A stretch of 64,000 nucleotides of DNA, taken from contig CAZHUO010000001.1 of assembly GCA_964535715.1 (NCBI GenBank), positions 1 through 64,000 on the forward strand, in the 5' to 3' direction. The translations under genes and the position numbers were made by a program. The DNA comes from CAZCCC01 sp964535715 (GTDB lineage Bacteria; Patescibacteriota; Patescibacteriia; Buchananbacterales; UBA6539). Below are positions 8,642 through 16,934 of this stretch, piece by piece; positions within the stretch are counted from its first letter, which is position 1; every line of letters starts with the position of its first letter. The notes beneath the pieces were generated by a model. It did no database searches, was not told the DNA's origin, and saw only the letters and a program-made list of their open reading frames with translations.

Positions 8642-9026
8642 ATTTATGATGAGTAAAAGTATAGTAAAATGGCTGTTTGTAGAATTTCTAATTACTAATT
8701 TTTATAAAATACCAAATTACAAATTTCAAACCACAAACAAATATCAAATCACAAAACTCAAATTTTAAACGCTAAGTTTAGACGTTTGGAAATTGATATT
8801 TGAAATTTGTTTGGATCTTGAGATTTTTATGCCAGAGGCATATCCGCCTATGGCGGAGAATTTGTAATTTTAACTTATACCTGGATAATCACCGGTAATA
8901 CCACCACACCTCAATTCCGCAATTATATTTATCTATAGATTAAGTTTAGTGCACGCGAATTCCGCCTTACGGCTTGTAAAATCAATAAATCAAGTTTGCA
9001 ATTGAATTGAGGCGGGGCGAGTAGGT
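8642..9026. repeat. Repeat-filled intergenic region between rnj and the MFS-like gene
   Basis: It contains a copy of a 30-bp double hairpin at 8828-8857: TATGCC AGA GGCATA, then TCCGCC TAT GGCGGA. The AT-rich arms around it (8700-8875) resemble the sequence around the copy inside leuS. At 8875-8908 (minus strand) lies a vestige that would encode VVLPVIIQV and a stop, like the last residues of the neighbouring RNase J. Between 8908 and 9015 an inverted repeat pairs CCTCAATTCCGCAATT with a copy near 8998-9016. No gene is seen. Confidence 0.75.
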
Positions 9027-10859
9027 CTATACTTGAATAATCACCGGCAGAACCATAGGCCTTCTTTGAGTTTTTTGGTAAAGGAATTTGCCGATTTCAT
9101 TTCTAATTTTATCTTTGAAATAATTTTCATCAATTCCGTTTTTTAGGTCGCCTTTGAATATCTGTTTTGCTTTATTTCTGGTTTCTTCAACCAGTTTTTT
9201 GTTTTCTTTCATATAAATGAAGCCTCGGGAGATCAAATCCGGATTTTGGATTAAGGCGCCGGTTTTTTTATCAATTGTCACAATCACCACTATCATGCCG
9301 TCGGCCGCCATTACTTGGCGGTCGCGCAAAACAACATGGGAAACATCGCCGACTCCAAGCCCGTCGACAAAAACGTAATCAGTCGGAACTTTTTGATTGG
9401 TTAAGCGGCCGCCGTTTTTGTCGAATTCAATGATTTGGCCGTTGTCGGCTACTAGAATTTTTGATTTATCAAAGCCGATGCTTTCGGCGACTTTAGCCGC
9501 TTCGCGCAAAAGATAATGGTTGGCATAAATCGGAATCAGGTAGGCAGGATTTACTTCTCTTAAAAGAAGCTTAATATCTTCTATTTTGCCGTGGCCGCCG
9601 GCGTGGATATCCATTATTTCTTTATGGATTACATCTGCTTTTTGGCGGTAAAGGCTGTCTTTAAGATATTGAATTGTTCTTTCATTTCCCGGAATAACCG
9701 AAGAAGAAAAGACAACCGTATCATTAGGCTCTATTTTTATATGCCGATGTTCGCCATTGGCGATTCTTCTTAAAACCGCCCGTCCCTCGCCCTGCGATCC
9801 GGTGCAGATTATGACAATTTTATTTCTCGGAAAATCGTCGCTTTTGGAAATATCAATTAAGGTGTCTTTATGTGATTTAATGAAGCCGAAGCGTTTGCCT
9901 ATTTCAACATTGGCTTTCATGCTATAGCCGTCAACCGCCACTTTTTTTCCCTGTTTCTCGGCAATCTGAATCACCTGGCCGATTCTTTCAAGCATTGAAG
10001 CAAAAGTGGCAAAAATTACCCGACCCTTTGCCTGCCTGACTATATTTTCAATGTTTTTATAAACTTCTTTTTCCGAACCTTGATGGCCTTCTTGGGTTGA
10101 GCCAAGGCTTTCCATCATTAAAACGGAAGGGTTTTTCTTTTTAGACCAGTTGGCTAAAAAATTTAAGTTTGTTTTTTTCCCCTCAACCGGGTCTAAGTCA
10201 TAGCGCCAATCGCCAGGATGAATTATGTTTGCAAAGGGAGTTTCTAAAATCACTCCAAGCGAATCTTTTATGCTGTGAGTGACTTGAAAAAAATTTGCTT
10301 TGAATTTTCCCAAAGTAATTGGCTGGTTAATATTTTTTATTTCCAAAATTTTTGGGGTAAATTTTTCCTGGTGGTCTTCAATCTGCCTTTTCAGTAAAGC
10401 CACAGTCATTGGCGCGGCAATAACCAAAGGATTTCCCAGTTTTGGCAAAAGATGCGGAGCAGCCCCGATGTGATCCATATGGCCGTGGGTAATTATTACT
10501 CCGCGGATATTTTTTTCTTTGCCTTTTAATGAAGTAATGTTTGGAATAATATAGTCGATTCCATGCATGTCTTCCTCTGGAAACTGATGGCCCATATCAA
10601 TAATTACGATATCAGAGCCATATTCAAAAACGGTCATATTTCTGCCGACTTCTTCCAGGCCGCCCAAAGCGTAGATTTTTAGCCGTTCTTCTCTTTTTTG
10701 GCCGTGTTTTTTTTGTTGGTTTTTTTGGCTCGGATTATTTTTTTTATTAAAAGTTTTTTTTGTTTGTTTTTGGCTGATTTTGACCTGGCTTTTGTTTTCC
10801 TTATTGTCCAAGTTTTTTTTGGGCCGCCGAAACCAATTTTTTTTGTTATTTTTTTGCAT
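9027..10859 (-). CDS. rnj: Ribonuclease J
   Basis: This metallo-beta-lactamase/beta-CASP nuclease has 5'-3' exo- and endonuclease activity on RNA. The 610 residues comprise a Lys/Gln/Asn-rich N-terminal tail (about 55 residues, low complexity), then the YALGGLEEVGRN start of the catalytic core and the metal motif THGHMDHIGA. They continue with HPGDWRYD, the beta-CASP region, HAGGHG and a C-terminal domain ending PMVLPVIIQV. Length fits the family once the extra tail is allowed for. No ribosome site is visible at the first ATG. A start just before the core is possible, but the tail is in frame and free of stops. The region downstream of the stop contains a second copy of the last codons. Confidence 0.93.
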   Translation of the reverse strand: MQKNNKKNWFRRPKKNLDNKENKSQVKISQKQTKKTFNKKNNPSQKNQQKKHGQKREERLKIYALGGLEEVGRNMTVFEYGSDIVIIDMGHQFPEEDMHGIDYIIPNITSLKGKEKNIRGVIITHGHMDHIGAAPHLLPKLGNPLVIAAPMTVALLKRQIEDHQEKFTPKILEIKNINQPITLGKFKANFFQVTHSIKDSLGVILETPFANIIHPGDWRYDLDPVEGKKTNLNFLANWSKKKNPSVLMMESLGSTQEGHQGSEKEVYKNIENIVRQAKGRVIFATFASMLERIGQVIQIAEKQGKKVAVDGYSMKANVEIGKRFGFIKSHKDTLIDISKSDDFPRNKIVIICTGSQGEGRAVLRRIANGEHRHIKIEPNDTVVFSSSVIPGNERTIQYLKDSLYRQKADVIHKEIMDIHAGGHGKIEDIKLLLREVNPAYLIPIYANHYLLREAAKVAESIGFDKSKILVADNGQIIEFDKNGGRLTNQKVPTDYVFVDGLGVGDVSHVVLRDRQVMAADGMIVVIVTIDKKTGALIQNPDLISRGFIYMKENKKLVEETRNKAKQIFKGDLKNGIDENYFKDKIRNEIGKFLYQKTQRRPMVLPVIIQV

Positions 10860-11198
10860 ATTTTTAAGTTAATAGATAGCAGTTAGGTGCTAGGTTATAG
10901 GTATTAGGCTCTAGGCTCTAGGTTTTAGTTGTTAGCTTATACCGACGGCAGCGGGATTCCGATTTCCATCGGGATAGTTTGGTAGAAATTATGCAGTTTT
11001 TAAAACCTATAAAAGCTAGTAAATGAGTAACTAGCGCGTCATTCCGCCTATGCCTATGCCGATGGTGGGACTTGTCCCGATTTTTCCCTAATTTATAATT
11101 TGGTGAAAAATCGAGGATCCCGACTTCCTAATTAGTAATATTAATTTGTGCGTCGGGAAACTCTCAATCTTTTATGAGAATAAGTTATTGAGACAGAT
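10860..11198. repeat. Repeat-rich intergenic region upstream of rnj
   Basis: The part next to rnj (10865-10945) is made of GCTAGG/TTAGGC-type short repeats. A hairpin CGATTTTTC/GAAAAATCG lies around 11078-11113. A 29-bp segment at 11046-11074 repeats the 3' end and flank of tRNA-Leu exactly (second copy 11365-11393). No gene is found. Confidence 0.7.
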
Positions 11199-11362
11199 TT
11201 TATTGGCGACGTAAGGCGAGAGAAACAAAAAATATTAAATTTTTTGTTTTCGAGCCGAGGAGCCATCAAAGGGTCAATACCCGAAAGCGCTCCGTCGCCA
11301 AAGCTGCACTTTTTCCAGCTTTGGAGCGTCGGCGACTTGCTCCGCGGTTAATACCCTTTATT
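11199..11362 (+). mobile_element. Non-coding mobile repeat element, copy 2 (152 bp plus TTTATT borders)
   Basis: The element body is 11205-11356, from GGCGACGTAAGGCGAG to AATACCC, with TTTATT immediately on both sides (11199-11204 and 11357-11362). Inside are an A/T-rich hairpin (GAAACAAAAAA with TTTTTTGTTTTC) and an AAAGCTG/CAGCTTT hairpin whose flanks (CGCTCC, GTCGCC) have complements on the other side. It has no coding capacity. It lies between the two copies of the tRNA-Leu 3' end. Confidence 0.85.
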
Positions 11363-11375
11363 CTGCCTATGCCTA

Positions 11376-11457
11376 TGCCGATGGTGGGACTTGAACCCAC
11401 AAACCTTGCGGCACACGGCTCTGAACCGTGCGTGTTTGCCAATTTCACCACATCGGC
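11376..11457 (-). tRNA. tRNA-Leu (anticodon CAG)
   Basis: The acceptor stem is GCCGATG/CATCGGC, the anticodon arm CACGG TTCAGAG CCGTG (anticodon CAG), with a long variable arm (class II) and T arm GTGGG TTCAAGT CCCAC. The CCA end is not encoded: the discriminator A is followed by TAGG. The flanks are complementary, so the acceptor stem could extend outward by about 14 bp with one mismatch. Confidence 0.95.
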
Positions 11458-11562
11458 ATAGGGATAGGCAGGCAGACCTTATATCAAAATAATATAGAAT
11501 TATTAAATCAAGCTCGCAATGAACGCAAGGCAAAAAACATTATAAAATTATATTTAGAGATG

Positions 11563-13629
11563 CTATGGCTGCAAAAAAGTGCCGGTAAATCCCCGCCAGG
11601 CTCTTTTGGTTTTAATATACCAGCTTGAGAGGTTATTGAAGCGATCAGCCGGTAAAATTATTTGGCTGATATTAAATCCCTTTATTTTTTCTGAAAAAAC
11701 ATAAGAATAGGTCGGATGATATAAAAATATTGCCGGAATTTCTGAAGTCAGTATTTCCTGAAATCGCTGGTATTTTTCTCTAAGAACTTCCTGGTCGGAT
11801 ATTTCTTTTGCTTCTTCTAAAATTTTATCGACTTCCCGGTTGGCCATCATTGCTAGATTTAGTCCTGGGTCTTGAATTTGCGAAGAATGCCAAAATGGGA
11901 ATGGATCCGGATTTGATCCGACAATTATGCCCGAAAGAAGTATTTGGTAATTTCTTGGCTTGATGATTTCCCGGCCGATTTTTGATGTTTCGACGATATG
12001 CAAATTAACTTTTATTCCGGCTTTTTCCCATGATTCTTTTATTATCGAGGCGGCTTTGCTGTTCTCCGGATGATTAACAGTCGTCAGGGTCAATTCGAGG
12101 ATATTTTCACCTTTTTTTCGGTAGAATTCCTGGGTTAGCATTTCAGGATCAGCCACTTCTTCTTTTTTAATATCGGCGGTTGTTGTTGTAGTTTCTTCTG
12201 AACCAGGTTCTTTTGGAGATTTTGCTAAAGAATTTTCATTATCCTCTTTTTTTTCTTCTTCCGCTTCTTTTTTTTCTTCTTCGGCCTGAATCTTTTTCTG
12301 ATCAATTATATTTTGATATTCCTCTTTTGATATTTTTATCCAGCCGCTTTCCTCTAAAATTTGGTTTGCCAAATCAAGGTCAAAGCCCAGTTTTTTTTCC
12401 GAATCAATTTGAATTTCTACCGGTAAAATCGGACCGTCAATAATTTGTCCTTCAAGACTCAGTGCGTCAGCCAATAATTTTGATTTATCAATACTTAGCG
12501 CCAAGGCTTTTCGAATATCTTTTTCTTTCAGAATTTCATTTTGTTTCTGGTTAAAAAATATTGCGGTATATTGCGGCAGGCTTAAGGAGTTGAATTTTAT
12601 ATTTTTTTTGCCGGTTAAATTTGATTTCAAGTCTTTTGGCAAAAAGCTTATGCCTTCCACGGAATTATTTTTCAAAGCGGAAATGGCTGTTTGAAAATCA
12701 TAATAAAATTTGAAGGTTATTTTTTCCAAATATGGCATTTTGTCCGGATAATATGGATTTGGCACTATCTCGTATGATTTTATGTTTCCAAGCTTGTCTT
12801 TGGTCAACTTATCAAATTTCCATGGTCCGTTTCCGACCGGCTTTAAATTGTATTCGGTTAAATTGGCGTTGATTGCCGGAATGTTTGCCCAGATATGTTC
12901 AGGCAATATGCCGAATGTCAAAACTTCAAGAAAAGCGGGATATACATCAGGCAGCTTGAATTTTATCGTTTTTTCGTCGATTTTTTCGGTTTCTATTCCG
13001 CGGAAGCTTATCAGAAGCGGGCTTTTAAAATCAGGATCTTTTATGCTTTGGATTGTAAATATAATGTCATCAACTGTCAGTGCAACGCCATCGCTCCATT
13101 TTAAATCATCTTTAAGGATAAAAGTATATTCTTTTTTATCTTCGCTTTCATGCCATTCTGAAGCCAGGTCGGTTACGATTTTCAAGTCATAATCGTATTT
13201 CAGCAGTCCGGAGAAAACCAGCCTTGTGATGTCGGAATCAATATCGTTGGTTTGGCTGAGCAGGGGATTTATATATTGAGGAGTTCCGATTAAGGCTTCG
13301 GTGTATTCGCCGCCAAAATCAGGAAGCTTTATGAAGTTTTTTTCAAAAAAAGTAATGCCTAATAAAATCAGGCAGGCAAAAATTAAAGCCATTAATCCGG
13401 AAATTATCCGATTTTCTTTTTTATCCAGGACTTTTGGCAGGTATTTCAGCTGTTTTAGGCTTGGTAATTTTTTTTTATTCAAAGAATATATCAGTTTTTT
13501 GTCCAATTCTTTAAGTTTTGAAAAATCAAAAGCCTGTTTTTCCTGCAGGCCGCTGTTTTGGTTTTCCGGCTGATTTTGATGACTATTGAATTTATTTCCC
13601 CTTTTCCAAAGGGAATTGAGTTTCAACAC
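11563..13629 (-). CDS. Membrane-anchored family-5 (OppA-type) solute-binding protein
   Basis: This 688-residue extracytoplasmic binding protein belongs to the peptide/oligopeptide ABC family. A charged N-terminal cytoplasmic tail of about 75 residues precedes one transmembrane anchor (IISGLMALIFACLILLGITFF, about 77-97). The SBP_bac_5 core follows, with family signatures ALIGTPQYINPLLSQTNDID, FSGLLKYD, DDLKWSDGVALTVDDIIF, and RKALALSIDKSKLLADAL further on. A Glu/Lys-rich low-complexity insert lies near residues 455-500. No permease or ATPase gene adjoins it. The mobile repeat separates it from secG upstream. The last codons lie close to the tRNA-Leu region. Confidence 0.88.
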   Translation of the reverse strand: MLKLNSLWKRGNKFNSHQNQPENQNSGLQEKQAFDFSKLKELDKKLIYSLNKKKLPSLKQLKYLPKVLDKKENRIISGLMALIFACLILLGITFFEKNFIKLPDFGGEYTEALIGTPQYINPLLSQTNDIDSDITRLVFSGLLKYDYDLKIVTDLASEWHESEDKKEYTFILKDDLKWSDGVALTVDDIIFTIQSIKDPDFKSPLLISFRGIETEKIDEKTIKFKLPDVYPAFLEVLTFGILPEHIWANIPAINANLTEYNLKPVGNGPWKFDKLTKDKLGNIKSYEIVPNPYYPDKMPYLEKITFKFYYDFQTAISALKNNSVEGISFLPKDLKSNLTGKKNIKFNSLSLPQYTAIFFNQKQNEILKEKDIRKALALSIDKSKLLADALSLEGQIIDGPILPVEIQIDSEKKLGFDLDLANQILEESGWIKISKEEYQNIIDQKKIQAEEEKKEAEEEKKEDNENSLAKSPKEPGSEETTTTTADIKKEEVADPEMLTQEFYRKKGENILELTLTTVNHPENSKAASIIKESWEKAGIKVNLHIVETSKIGREIIKPRNYQILLSGIIVGSNPDPFPFWHSSQIQDPGLNLAMMANREVDKILEEAKEISDQEVLREKYQRFQEILTSEIPAIFLYHPTYSYVFSEKIKGFNISQIILPADRFNNLSSWYIKTKRAWRGFTGTFLQP

Positions 13630-13646
13630 GATTTTTTGGTTAATTT

Positions 13647-13808
13647 TTTATTGGCGACGTAAGGCGAGTGAAACAAAAAATCTCTTATTTTTTGTTTCCG
13701 AGCCGAGGAGCCATCAAAGGGTGTAGCACCCCGCATCGCTTTGTCGCCAAAGCTGTAATTATTCAGCTTTGAAGCGTCGGCGACTTGTCCGCTCCAATAC
13801 CCTTTATT
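13647..13808 (+). mobile_element. Non-coding mobile repeat element, copy 3 (150 bp plus TTTATT borders)
   Basis: The body is 13653-13802, starting GGCGACGTAAGGCGAG and ending AATACCC, flanked by TTTATT at 13647-13652 and 13803-13808. It has the same internal hairpins as the copy near 11.2 kb, with a different loop (TAATTATT) in the AAAGCTG/CAGCTTT hairpin. It fills almost the entire gap between the solute-binding protein gene and secG. Confidence 0.85.
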
Positions 13809-13811
13809 TAG

Positions 13812-14021
13812 TTAAAAAATCACGTTAAATAATGCCGTGCAGAGAAATATAATTGAGAAAATTATGGTTGCAATAAAGAGAGATTTTTCCAAGCCTCTTT
13901 TTGTCCGATAAACATTTCCTTCTCCGCCGAAAGCCGAACCCAGCCCCGCCCCTCTGTTCTGAAGCAATATAGCGGCGATTAAAAGAATTGCTGAAACGAT
14001 TTGGATGATGTCTATTATCAT
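13812..14021 (-). CDS. secG: Preprotein translocase subunit SecG
   Basis: This small membrane subunit of the SecYEG channel has 69 residues with two transmembrane segments (about 4-21 and 48-67). They are joined by the conserved loop LLQNRGAGLGSAFGG. The size is that of the family. A TATAAT lies 7 bases before the ATG on the minus strand and no Shine-Dalgarno is present, suggesting a leaderless or nearly leaderless transcript. The stop is 3 bases from the border of the mobile repeat element. Confidence 0.92.
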   Translation of the reverse strand: MIIDIIQIVSAILLIAAILLQNRGAGLGSAFGGEGNVYRTKRGLEKSLFIATIIFSIIFLCTALFNVIF

Positions 14022-14081
14022 AGTAAAAATTATATATTAACTGTTAAAGTCTAGCAGAAATTTAAATTTTCGTCAACCCGC

Positions 14082-14219
14082 TTATTTGGAATTGTTTACA
14101 ATAATTTTTTTAAGCTTGATGACGTTTTTTCCGCTGACTTTCATTTTTTGCTTTTTTCGTTTGATTTTTGCCTTGGATTTTTTTTCCAAATCGGCTTCTA
14201 ATTTATCGTAATTTTCCAT
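14082..14219 (-). CDS. Small basic protein (45 aa), unknown function
   Basis: A short frame begins MENYDKLEADLEKKSKAKIK and ends KKIIVNNSK. It is very Lys-rich, with no membrane segment and no Cys, so it is probably a nucleic-acid- or ribosome-associated helix if real. AAAGG lies 8 bases before the ATG. It is divergent from the DsbA-like gene and upstream of secG on the same strand. I do not recognise the family. The support is the ribosome site, the position and clean composition. Confidence 0.5.
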   Translation of the reverse strand: MENYDKLEADLEKKSKAKIKRKKQKMKVSGKNVIKLKKIIVNNSK

Positions 14220-14229
14220 ATTAGCGCCT

Positions 14230-14257
14230 TTGTTAATCTTTTATTTTATGATATAAT
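14230..14257 (+). promoter_or_regulatory. Putative promoter of the DsbA-like/pilin operon
   Basis: TTGTTA, a 16-base spacer, then TATAAT preceded by TGA. The ATG of the DsbA-like gene is only 12 bases after the -10, so the leader would be about 5 bases or less. The same TTGTTA-N16 arrangement precedes the gene at 114. Confidence 0.5.
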
Positions 14258-14269
14258 ATAATTGAATTT

Positions 14270-15019
14270 ATGTATAGCGAAGATTTTTCTTTTGAACGTC
14301 CCGCTTCGCCTAAAAGCCGTCCGAATAAAGTTAAACGGTGGTATAGGCGCTGGTGGGGAGCAATGATTATTGTTTTTTTGGTTATTTTTTTGTCGATTTC
14401 GATTGCAATCGGTTTTTATGTCGCAAAAGTTTATTTTCTTTTGAAAAGCGGGGAAATTACTCCGGATAAGATTTTTGGACAGGAAATAGTAAGTAAAAAT
14501 TTATTGGCTTTAGTGCCGGAAGATGCGGCCAATTTCGGCAAAAAAGATTCAAAAGTGGTAGTTATTGAATTTGCGGATTTTCAATGTCCGGCCTGCCAGG
14601 CGGCCCATAATGTGGTAAAAGAGCTTCGTAGTGATTATCGTGATAAAATATTTTTTGTATATCGGGATTTTCCTTTGATTTCGGATCATCCGGCCTCTCT
14701 GTTGGCGGCAATGGCGGCAAACTGTGCAAACGAACAGGGAAAGTTTTGGGAAATGCATGACAAAATTTTTGAAAATCAAGCCGACATTAACGAGAGATCT
14801 TTAAAGATTTATGCCGTCCAAATGGGTTTAAACGGAGTTGAGTTCAGCGAATGCATCCAGTCGGGAAAATATTTGAAAAAAATCGAAAAAGATTTAGAGG
14901 ATGGCTGGCTGGCCGGGGTGAGGGCCACGCCAACATTTTTTATCAACGGAATTAAGGTTGAAGGAGCCGTGCCTTTGCAGGTTTTTGAAGAATTCATCAT
15001 GTCTGAATTGGGCCCGTAA
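14270..15019 (+). CDS. Membrane-anchored DsbA-like thiol-disulfide oxidoreductase
   Basis: The 249 residues have a cytoplasmic Arg/Lys-rich tail, one transmembrane anchor (about 30-55) and an extracytoplasmic thioredoxin-fold domain of the DsbA/Thioredoxin_4 type. The active site is CPAC in EFADFQCPACQAAH near residue 108, and the cis-Pro loop is RATPTFFINGIKVEGA near residue 222. The first pilin gene starts 5 bases after its stop, so they are cotranscribed. Inference: it forms disulfides in the Cys-rich pilins encoded next and perhaps in the giant Cys-rich protein at 30.5 kb. Confidence 0.88.
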   Translation: MYSEDFSFERPASPKSRPNKVKRWYRRWWGAMIIVFLVIFLSISIAIGFYVAKVYFLLKSGEITPDKIFGQEIVSKNLLALVPEDAANFGKKDSKVVVIEFADFQCPACQAAHNVVKELRSDYRDKIFFVYRDFPLISDHPASLLAAMAANCANEQGKFWEMHDKIFENQADINERSLKIYAVQMGLNGVEFSECIQSGKYLKKIEKDLEDGWLAGVRATPTFFINGIKVEGAVPLQVFEEFIMSELGP

Positions 15020-15024
15020 TTTTT

Positions 15025-15807
15025 ATGAAAAAAAATATGAATATTTTTAAAATTTTATTCCCGGCCATTTTTGTTTTAAGCATAGTTTTTTCATTTTTTT
15101 TCTTATCAGTTGCTTTTGCCGAAGAGCCGCTACGTCCGGAAATTGTAATTGATATCGGCGGTTTCAGCAAAGATGATTTTTCCCAACAATCCAGCTATGC
15201 CTGCAAAGAAGGCTCAAAAGACCAATGCATCGATATTAATTGGCTTGGCCAGTATATTTCCGCCATTTATCGGTACGGAATAGGTCTTGCCGCCATTTTG
15301 GCTGTTGTCATGGTCATGGCCGGCGGGTTTTTATGGCTGGTTTCGGCCGGCAGTTCGAATAAAGTCAGTACGGCAAAAGAATACATTTTTTCAGCAATCA
15401 CCGGGCTTACTTTAGCCCTGTTTTCTTTTATCATTTTAAGCGCCATTAATCCTAACCTAGTTAATTTAAAGGGTTTAACGATTAATGATATCTCGGAAAA
15501 AGTGAATGTTTGCTGCCAGACGGGGACAGATCAATATTCATGGCAGACAGTGCCGGAAGGCGAATGTAATAGGCAGAATAGTGGATGGAGTAATGCGGTC
15601 GGCAATAAGTGCAGTTCTTGTTGCGTATGTACTCCGCACTATAATGATTGTGAAAAAAAATATTATGAAAATATTTCAGCCGAACAATGTAGTGGTTATA
15701 ATACAGAATTCAATAATCCCACTTATCCTCCTCCCGGTTATGACGCTTGTAACGATGGAGTAAATTGTGAATTTAAGGCAACAAATAGTTGTGATGAAGT
15801 GAGATAA
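15025..15807 (+). CDS. TrbC/VirB2-like pilin with Cys-rich C-terminal domain
   Basis: The 260 residues have a signal peptide (about 1-32, cut near VAFA-EE) and a Cys-containing linker. The two-helix core is shared with the next two genes: YISAIYRYGIGLAAILAVVM, AGGFLWLVSAGS, then a charged turn with KEYIFSAITGLTLALFSFIIL. After it comes a Cys-rich tail of about 100 residues with CC, CSSCCVC and about a dozen Cys in all. Known of the family: VirB2/TrbC subunits assemble a secretion pilus. The Cys-rich tail is extra and its role is unknown. It is the first of three tandem paralogues. Confidence 0.75.
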   Translation: MKKNMNIFKILFPAIFVLSIVFSFFFLSVAFAEEPLRPEIVIDIGGFSKDDFSQQSSYACKEGSKDQCIDINWLGQYISAIYRYGIGLAAILAVVMVMAGGFLWLVSAGSSNKVSTAKEYIFSAITGLTLALFSFIILSAINPNLVNLKGLTINDISEKVNVCCQTGTDQYSWQTVPEGECNRQNSGWSNAVGNKCSSCCVCTPHYNDCEKKYYENISAEQCSGYNTEFNNPTYPPPGYDACNDGVNCEFKATNSCDEVR

Positions 15808-15896
15808 AATTTATTTATATTGTGATAAATTTTTATTAATTTGGAATAAATATAAATCGAAGCGTCATAACCATTAAATAGAATTTAAAAAATTAA

Positions 15897-16934
15897 ATGA
15901 AAAAAAATTTTTATTTTAAATTAAATTTTATTTTACTGATTTTTTTATTATCTGTATTTTTTGGATCTGGCGTATATGCGGCAAACTGCTGCAGGTGCGT
16001 AGTATCTATGGGTGAAAATTCTCAACCATTCTGTGAAATTAGGAATCCCAATGATTGTGTCGGCGAAACTTTTTCTGCACAAGGTCAAACCGGTACGGTT
16101 GATTGTTATTATTCATACGAAAGCAGTTGCGAGAAATTAATGGGCTGTCCTCAATACCAAGGTCAGCAAGCTTCTCAAGAGACAGGCAAGCCGCTTACGC
16201 CGGTAATTAACTTAAAAATAGGTCAAACTGAAATAAAATTTGACGGCGTCGGCTGTGATGGGGAAAAATGCGAAGTTGATTGGATTGCCAAATACATTTC
16301 AGTGATTTATCAATACGGGGTGGGAATAACCGCTATTTTGGCGGTGGTAATGGTAATGGCCGGCGGATTTTTATGGTTAATCTCCGGCGGCAGTCCGGAC
16401 AAAGTCGGCAAGGCGAAAGAATTTATTTTTTCGGCAATAACCGGCCTGACTCTTGCCTTGTTTTCTTTTATCATTTTAAGCGCGATTAATCCGAGCCTGG
16501 TTGCTTTTCAGCCAATAAAATTCGGGCAGACTGTCCTGTCTCCTTCTGGCGATACTCCTGGCACTTATAATGTTCCACCCGGCACTATGAGTGGAACCAC
16601 TGAAGGTGCTGATCCTACCGCATGGGCACTTGCTCAAACTTATGTTAATAATTATGGTATTAGAATGACTTCACCTGTTAGATATGATGGTACACGTCAT
16701 GATCCTAGGGAACCAGGTTATTCTGGAAATGTTTATGATTTTCATTATGAACCTAATGATCGTTTAGAGCAACAGCTTACCGCTAATGATCCTAGTCCTG
16801 AGGTTTTAACCTGGGGAACAGCTTATGGGCAACCGGATGGTTCGGTTTGGGTCAGGGAACCGGGCGGATCAACCGGCTATCATTGGCATGCAGAATTTCC
16901 GGCAGAAGGTTGGACTTGGCGGCCAGGCCGATAA
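15897..16934 (+). CDS. TrbC/VirB2-like pilin with a His/aromatic-rich C-terminal domain
   Basis: The 345 residues have a signal peptide (about 1-28) and an N-terminal Cys-rich region (CCRC ... CEKLMGCPQY). The conserved two-helix core follows (YISVIYQYGVGITAILAVVM, AGGFLWLISGGSPDK, KEFIFSAITGLTLALFSFII). The C-terminal domain of about 120 residues has no Cys and is unlike those of its neighbours. It contains DPTAWALAQTYVNNYGIR, HYEPNDRLEQQL and a terminal STGYHWHAEFPAEGWTW. The HWH cluster could bind metal, but I do not see a complete peptidase signature and leave its function open. Confidence 0.72.
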   Translation: MKKNFYFKLNFILLIFLLSVFFGSGVYAANCCRCVVSMGENSQPFCEIRNPNDCVGETFSAQGQTGTVDCYYSYESSCEKLMGCPQYQGQQASQETGKPLTPVINLKIGQTEIKFDGVGCDGEKCEVDWIAKYISVIYQYGVGITAILAVVMVMAGGFLWLISGGSPDKVGKAKEFIFSAITGLTLALFSFIILSAINPSLVAFQPIKFGQTVLSPSGDTPGTYNVPPGTMSGTTEGADPTAWALAQTYVNNYGIRMTSPVRYDGTRHDPREPGYSGNVYDFHYEPNDRLEQQLTANDPSPEVLTWGTAYGQPDGSVWVREPGGSTGYHWHAEFPAEGWTWRPGR

